A stretch of DNA of 64,000 bases, from contig NZ_CP092183.1 of assembly GCF_023499255.1 (NCBI RefSeq), positions 6,320,501 through 6,384,500 of the forward strand, written 5' to 3'. This document shows positions 60,523 to 64,000 of the stretch, in pieces. The position numbers were made by a program, and so were the translations under genes. Within the stretch, counting starts at the first letter, position 1; the number at the start of each line of letters is the position of its first letter. Source of the DNA: Couchioplanes caeruleus. GTDB taxonomy: Bacteria > Actinomycetota > Actinomycetes > Mycobacteriales > Micromonosporaceae. The notes under the pieces are model-generated. The model made no database searches. It was not told where the DNA came from and saw nothing but the letters and a program-made list of their open reading frames with translations.

Positions 60523-62292
60523 TCAGCGGGTCTGCTCCAGCCAGCTCGCGTAGAGCTTCGCGTAGATGGACTCCGGGTCGTGCAGCAGCTCCGCGTGCGG
60601 GCCGCGCTGCACGACCCGCCCGGCATCGACCACGATCACCTCGTCGGCGGACTGGGCGGTGGACAGCCGGTGCGCGATCGCGACGGTCGTCCGGCCGCGG
60701 GTCACCGCGTCCAGGGCGTGCTGCAGGCGTACCTCGGTGGCCGGGTCGACCGCGCTGGTCGCCTCGTCGAGCACGAGCAGGTCCGGGTCGGCGATGTACG
60801 CCCGCACCAGCGCCACCAGCTGCCGCTCCCCCACGCTCAACGCCTCCCCGCGCTCGCCCACCGGGGTGTTCAGCCCCTGCGGCAGCCCGGCCAGCCAGTC
60901 GGCGAGCCCGAGCTCCTCGAACGCGGTCCGCAGCTCGTCGTCGGTCACCCCGGGGCGGGCGAAGCGGATGTTCCCGGCCACCGTCGCGTCGAACAGGAAC
61001 CCGTCCTGCGGGACCATCACGACCCGCGAGCGCAGCGAGCCGAACCGTACGGAGGTCAGCGGCACCCCGCCGAGCAGCACCTCGCCGCCGGCCGGATCCA
61101 TGAGCCGGGTCAGCAGCTTCGCGAACGTCGTCTTGCCGCTGCCGGTCTCCCCCACCACCGCCACCTTCGTGCGCGCGGGGATCTCCAGGTCGACGTCGTC
61201 GAGCACCACCGGCCCGCCGGGATAGCGGTACGACACGTCGCGGAACGTCACCGACAGCGGGCCGGGCGGCAGCGCCACCCCGTCGGCGGGGTCGGCCACG
61301 TCCGGCTCGATGTCCAGCACGTCGAGCACGCGCCGCCAGCCGGCCACCGCGTTCTGCGCCTCGTTGAGCACCTCGGTGGCGATCTGCACCGGCTGGATGA
61401 AGAGCGTGACGAGGAACAGGAACGCGGTCAGCTTGCCGACGGTCAGCCCGCCGTCCACGCCGAGCAGCACGCCCACGACGACCACGGACGCCAAGGCCAC
61501 GCCGGCGGCGATCTCGCCGGTCGAGAAGCTGGTGACACTGGTACGCAGGGCGCGCTGCTGAGCCACGCGCAGGTCGTCGATCGCGGTGTCGAGCCGCTTC
61601 TCGGTGCGCCCCGAAACGCCGTACGCCCGGATCACCGTGGCCCCGACGACGCTCTCGGCGACCGCGCCCAGCATCACGCCGGTGCGCTCGCGCACGATCC
61701 GGTAGACGCCGGCGAGCCGCTTCTGGAACAGCCGGATGACGATCAGCGCGGGCACGAACGCGGCGAACACCACGAGCGTGAGCTGCCAGGAGTAGACCAG
61801 CATGACGACCGTGGTGACCACGACCTGCCCGCTGGTCATCAGCAGCATGACGCCGCCGGTCTGCAGGAACTGGGTGATCTGGTCGACGTCGCCGGTCACC
61901 CGGGAGACCAGCGAGCCGCGCCGCTCCGACTGCTGGTGCAGCATCGACAGGTCGTGGATGTGCCGGAACGTACGGGCGCGCAGGGCGGCCAGCGCGGTCT
62001 CGCTGACCGTGAACAGCCGGCGCGTCATCGCGTACCCGGAGGCGGTGGAGACGGCCAGCACGCCCAGGGTGAGCAGCACGATCAGGGTGACCGTGCCCAG
62101 GTGCGGCCCGCCCGGGGCGCGGATGCCGCGGTCGAGGCCCTGCTGGATCGCGATCGGCACCGCCACCCGCCCGGCCATCGACAGGAACGCCAGCGCGAGC
62201 GTGCCCGCCAGGCCCGGGCGCAGTTCGGGCGAGAGCGCGACGCCGCGGCGAACCGTGGCGAGCGTGCCCTCCTCGACCACAGCCGCCGTCAT
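60523..62292 (-). CDS. ABC transporter half-protein (membrane plus ATPase), first of a pair
   Basis: 589 residues: six membrane helices in the first 320 residues, then an ATPase with Walker A GETGSGKTTFAKLLTRLM, signature LSVGERQLVALVRAYI and Walker B LLVLDEATSAVDP. Multidrug/lipid exporter (ABCB/MsbA-like) type. It overlaps the neighbouring half-transporter by 4 bases, implying a heterodimer. The signature LSVGE instead of LSGGQ marks asymmetry typical of heterodimeric exporters. Convergent with rpsD, only 10 bases apart. Confidence 0.94.
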   Translation of the reverse strand: MTAAVVEEGTLATVRRGVALSPELRPGLAGTLALAFLSMAGRVAVPIAIQQGLDRGIRAPGGPHLGTVTLIVLLTLGVLAVSTASGYAMTRRLFTVSETALAALRARTFRHIHDLSMLHQQSERRGSLVSRVTGDVDQITQFLQTGGVMLLMTSGQVVVTTVVMLVYSWQLTLVVFAAFVPALIVIRLFQKRLAGVYRIVRERTGVMLGAVAESVVGATVIRAYGVSGRTEKRLDTAIDDLRVAQQRALRTSVTSFSTGEIAAGVALASVVVVGVLLGVDGGLTVGKLTAFLFLVTLFIQPVQIATEVLNEAQNAVAGWRRVLDVLDIEPDVADPADGVALPPGPLSVTFRDVSYRYPGGPVVLDDVDLEIPARTKVAVVGETGSGKTTFAKLLTRLMDPAGGEVLLGGVPLTSVRFGSLRSRVVMVPQDGFLFDATVAGNIRFARPGVTDDELRTAFEELGLADWLAGLPQGLNTPVGERGEALSVGERQLVALVRAYIADPDLLVLDEATSAVDPATEVRLQHALDAVTRGRTTVAIAHRLSTAQSADEVIVVDAGRVVQRGPHAELLHDPESIYAKLYASWLEQTR

Positions 62293-64000
62293 GAGGTGAG
62301 CTCCTCGACGTGTTCGGACTTCTCGTAAGCGGTGACCAGGTTCAGGTATCCGGGCTCGGTGGCCATCAGGTGCGCGTGGGTGCCGGTCGCCACGACCTTG
62401 CCGTCCTCCAGGTAGACCACCTCGTCGGCGAGCGCGATCGTCGCCCGCCGGTACGCGACCACGAGGATCGACGCGCCCGCCTCGTGCCCGCGCAGCGAGG
62501 CCAGGATCGCCGCCTCCACCCGCGGGTCCACCGCGCTGGTCGCGTCGTCGAGCACGAGCAGCCGCGGCCGCCCGGCCAGCGCGCGGGCCAGCGTGAGCCG
62601 TTGCCGCTGGCCACCGGAGAGCGACGTGCCGCGCTCGCCGACCGCCGTCTCCAGCCCGTCCGGCAGCTTCGCGACGAAGCCCTCCGCCTGCGCCAGCCGC
62701 AGCGCCCGCCAGGCCGCCGCGTCGTCGGCGCCCTCGCGGTCGAGGGTCACGTTGCCGCGGACGGTGTCGTCGAAGATGAACGGGATCTGCGGCACCAGAG
62801 CGGTCGCCGAGGCCAGCGCCTGCTCGCTCAGATCGGGCAGCGCGATGCCGTCCACGCTCACCGTGCCGCTGTCCGGGTCGACGAGGCGTACGGCCAGCGA
62901 GGCGATCGTCGACTTGCCGGAGCCCGTCGCGCCGACCAGCGCCACCGTCTTGCCCGCCGGGACGGTGAACGAGATGTCGTGCAGGACCTCGGCGCCCTCG
63001 CCGTACGAGAAATGGACCTGATCGAAGGTGAGCGCGGCCGGTCCGCTCGCGGCGGGCTCCGCGGTGCCGTAGGCGAGGTCGCCGTCGGCGGCGAGCACGG
63101 CCTGCACGCGCTCCCAGCCCGCGACGCTGCGCGGCAGCTCGGCGACCACCCAGCCGATCGCGCGCACCGGGAACGCCAGCACGGTGAACAGGAACGCGAC
63201 GCTGACCAGCTCGGCGACGGTCAACGCTCCGGTCTGCAGCCGCCAGGCGCCCAGCAGCAGCACGGCCAGGGTGCCGATGCTGGGCAGGGCATCCATCAGC
63301 GGGTCGAACAGGCCACGCAGCCGGCCCACGGAGATGAGCGCGTCGCGCAGCTCGGTCACGTGCACCTGGAAGCGCTTCGACTCGTCCGCCTCGCGGCCCA
63401 TGGTCTTGACGACGAGGGCGCCGTCGAAGCTCTCGTGGGCGACCGCGCTGACCCGGCCGCGCAGCTGCTGGGCGCGGATCTGCCGCGGGGACATCCGCCG
63501 CGAGTAGATGTAGTTCATCCCGAACAGCAGCGGGAACAGGCAGACCCCGACCATCGCGAGGACCCAGTCGGTGAAGAACAGCGAGACCACGGCGGCCAGG
63601 ATCATCACGATCGTGCCGACGGCGAACGGCAGCGGCGCGATGGGGACGAACGCGGCCTCCACGTCGGAGTTCGCGTTGGACAGCAGGGTGCCGGTGGCGT
63701 GCCGCTGGTGCCAGGCCGGCGGCAGCGCGAGGTAGCGGCGGGTCACCGCGCGGCGATAGCGGGCCTGCAGCCGGAACTGCATGAACCCGGCGCCGAGGCG
63801 GCGGCCGAAGATGCTGGCGACGCGCAGCAGCGAGATGCCGATGAACGCGGCGGCGATCAGGCCCAGCTCGGCGGCGCCGGTGCGGCCCTCGCTGAACGAT
63901 GGCACCACGACGTGGCCGATGACCGCGCCGACGACGTACGAGTTCGCGATGACGAGCAGCCCGAACAGGCTGCTGCCGAGCGTGCCGATGACGAAGAGCC
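62289..64000 (-). CDS. ABC transporter half-protein, second of a pair, N-terminus beyond window
   Basis: Frame continues past the right edge (LFVIGTLGSSLFGLLVIANS upstream of an internal GTG at 63908), so at least 570 residues are visible and the start is missing. Membrane domain followed by Walker A GATGSGKSTIASLAVRL, signature LSGGQRQRLTLARALA (canonical), and Walker B LLVLDDATSAVDP, in which the catalytic glutamate position is Asp. That makes a degenerate catalytic site here beside a canonical Walker B in the partner, the known pattern of heterodimeric exporters. Confidence 0.93.
   Translation of the reverse strand, partial: LFVIGTLGSSLFGLLVIANSYVVGAVIGHVVVPSFSEGRTGAAELGLIAAAFIGISLLRVASIFGRRLGAGFMQFRLQARYRRAVTRRYLALPPAWHQRHATGTLLSNANSDVEAAFVPIAPLPFAVGTIVMILAAVVSLFFTDWVLAMVGVCLFPLLFGMNYIYSRRMSPRQIRAQQLRGRVSAVAHESFDGALVVKTMGREADESKRFQVHVTELRDALISVGRLRGLFDPLMDALPSIGTLAVLLLGAWRLQTGALTVAELVSVAFLFTVLAFPVRAIGWVVAELPRSVAGWERVQAVLAADGDLAYGTAEPAASGPAALTFDQVHFSYGEGAEVLHDISFTVPAGKTVALVGATGSGKSTIASLAVRLVDPDSGTVSVDGIALPDLSEQALASATALVPQIPFIFDDTVRGNVTLDREGADDAAAWRALRLAQAEGFVAKLPDGLETAVGERGTSLSGGQRQRLTLARALAGRPRLLVLDDATSAVDPRVEAAILASLRGHEAGASILVVAYRRATIALADEVVYLEDGKVVATGTHAHLMATEPGYLNLVTAYEKSEHVEELTS

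Overview
The window is very GC-rich, uses GTG and TTG starts freely, and carries actinobacterial gene families: mycothiol-type maleylpyruvate isomerase fold, CoaE fused to a GrpB domain, PdtaR-like ANTAR regulator, DUF2945/DUF3140 pair. The order hisI-trpE-(trp membrane protein)-trpC-trpB-trpA-lgt ... pyk-tesB ... pdtaR-(LIV transporter)-polA ... rpsA-coaE-uvrB follows the conserved block known around Rv1606-Rv1633 of Mycobacterium tuberculosis. This is a core chromosomal region of a high-GC actinomycete. My best guess is Micromonosporaceae (Actinoplanes/Micromonospora-like); that is inference from gene content, not a search.

Layout. 1-6.3 kb: a truncated mycothiol-dependent isomerase-fold gene with a metallo-beta-lactamase-fold hydrolase, an isochorismatase-like hydrolase, a ClpP-like protein lacking its catalytic Ser and His, a strongly divergent second ribosomal protein L11, a lytic transglycosylase lipoprotein, and typA/bipA. 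6.3-19.8 kb: terC, a GNAT protein, uvrB, coaE, rpsA, a methyltransferase, the DUF2945/DUF3140 pair and an ArsR regulator, separated by long gene-free stretches filled with short tandem repeats. 19.8-31.1 kb: polA, a polar amino-acid ABC transporter, a branched-chain amino-acid ABC transporter, and pdtaR, all on the minus strand. 31.2-33.6 kb: an odd CAA tRNA, a LAGLIDADG-type protein with a scrambled N-terminus, and a membrane protein with a Gly/Ala-rich tail. 34-43 kb: tesB, pyk, a NUDIX gene and the two glutamate synthase subunits.

43-52.8 kb: a GNAT gene, a flavin monooxygenase, lgt and the tryptophan genes, mostly joined by 4-base stop/start overlaps, implying translational coupling. 52.8-64 kb is more accessory: a proline-rich protein, a two-component ABC exporter with its TetR regulator, an aromatic-ring-type flavin monooxygenase divergent from another TetR gene over twin operators, a DUF2470 gene divergent from a cysteine-poor S4 (rpsD) over an iron-box-like element, and two ABC exporter half-transporters, the second running off the right edge.

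Functionally the block joins amino-acid supply (Trp, glutamate, two amino-acid importers), central metabolism (pyk), DNA replication and repair (polA, uvrB) and translation (rpsA, typA, S4, the L11 paralogue). No classical phage, insertion sequence, CRISPR array or biosynthetic cluster was seen. The strongest leads for new biology are the L11 paralogue, the dead ClpP-like protein, the class-I-shaped CAA tRNA with its adjacent LAGLIDADG protein, and the iron-box/S4 arrangement.
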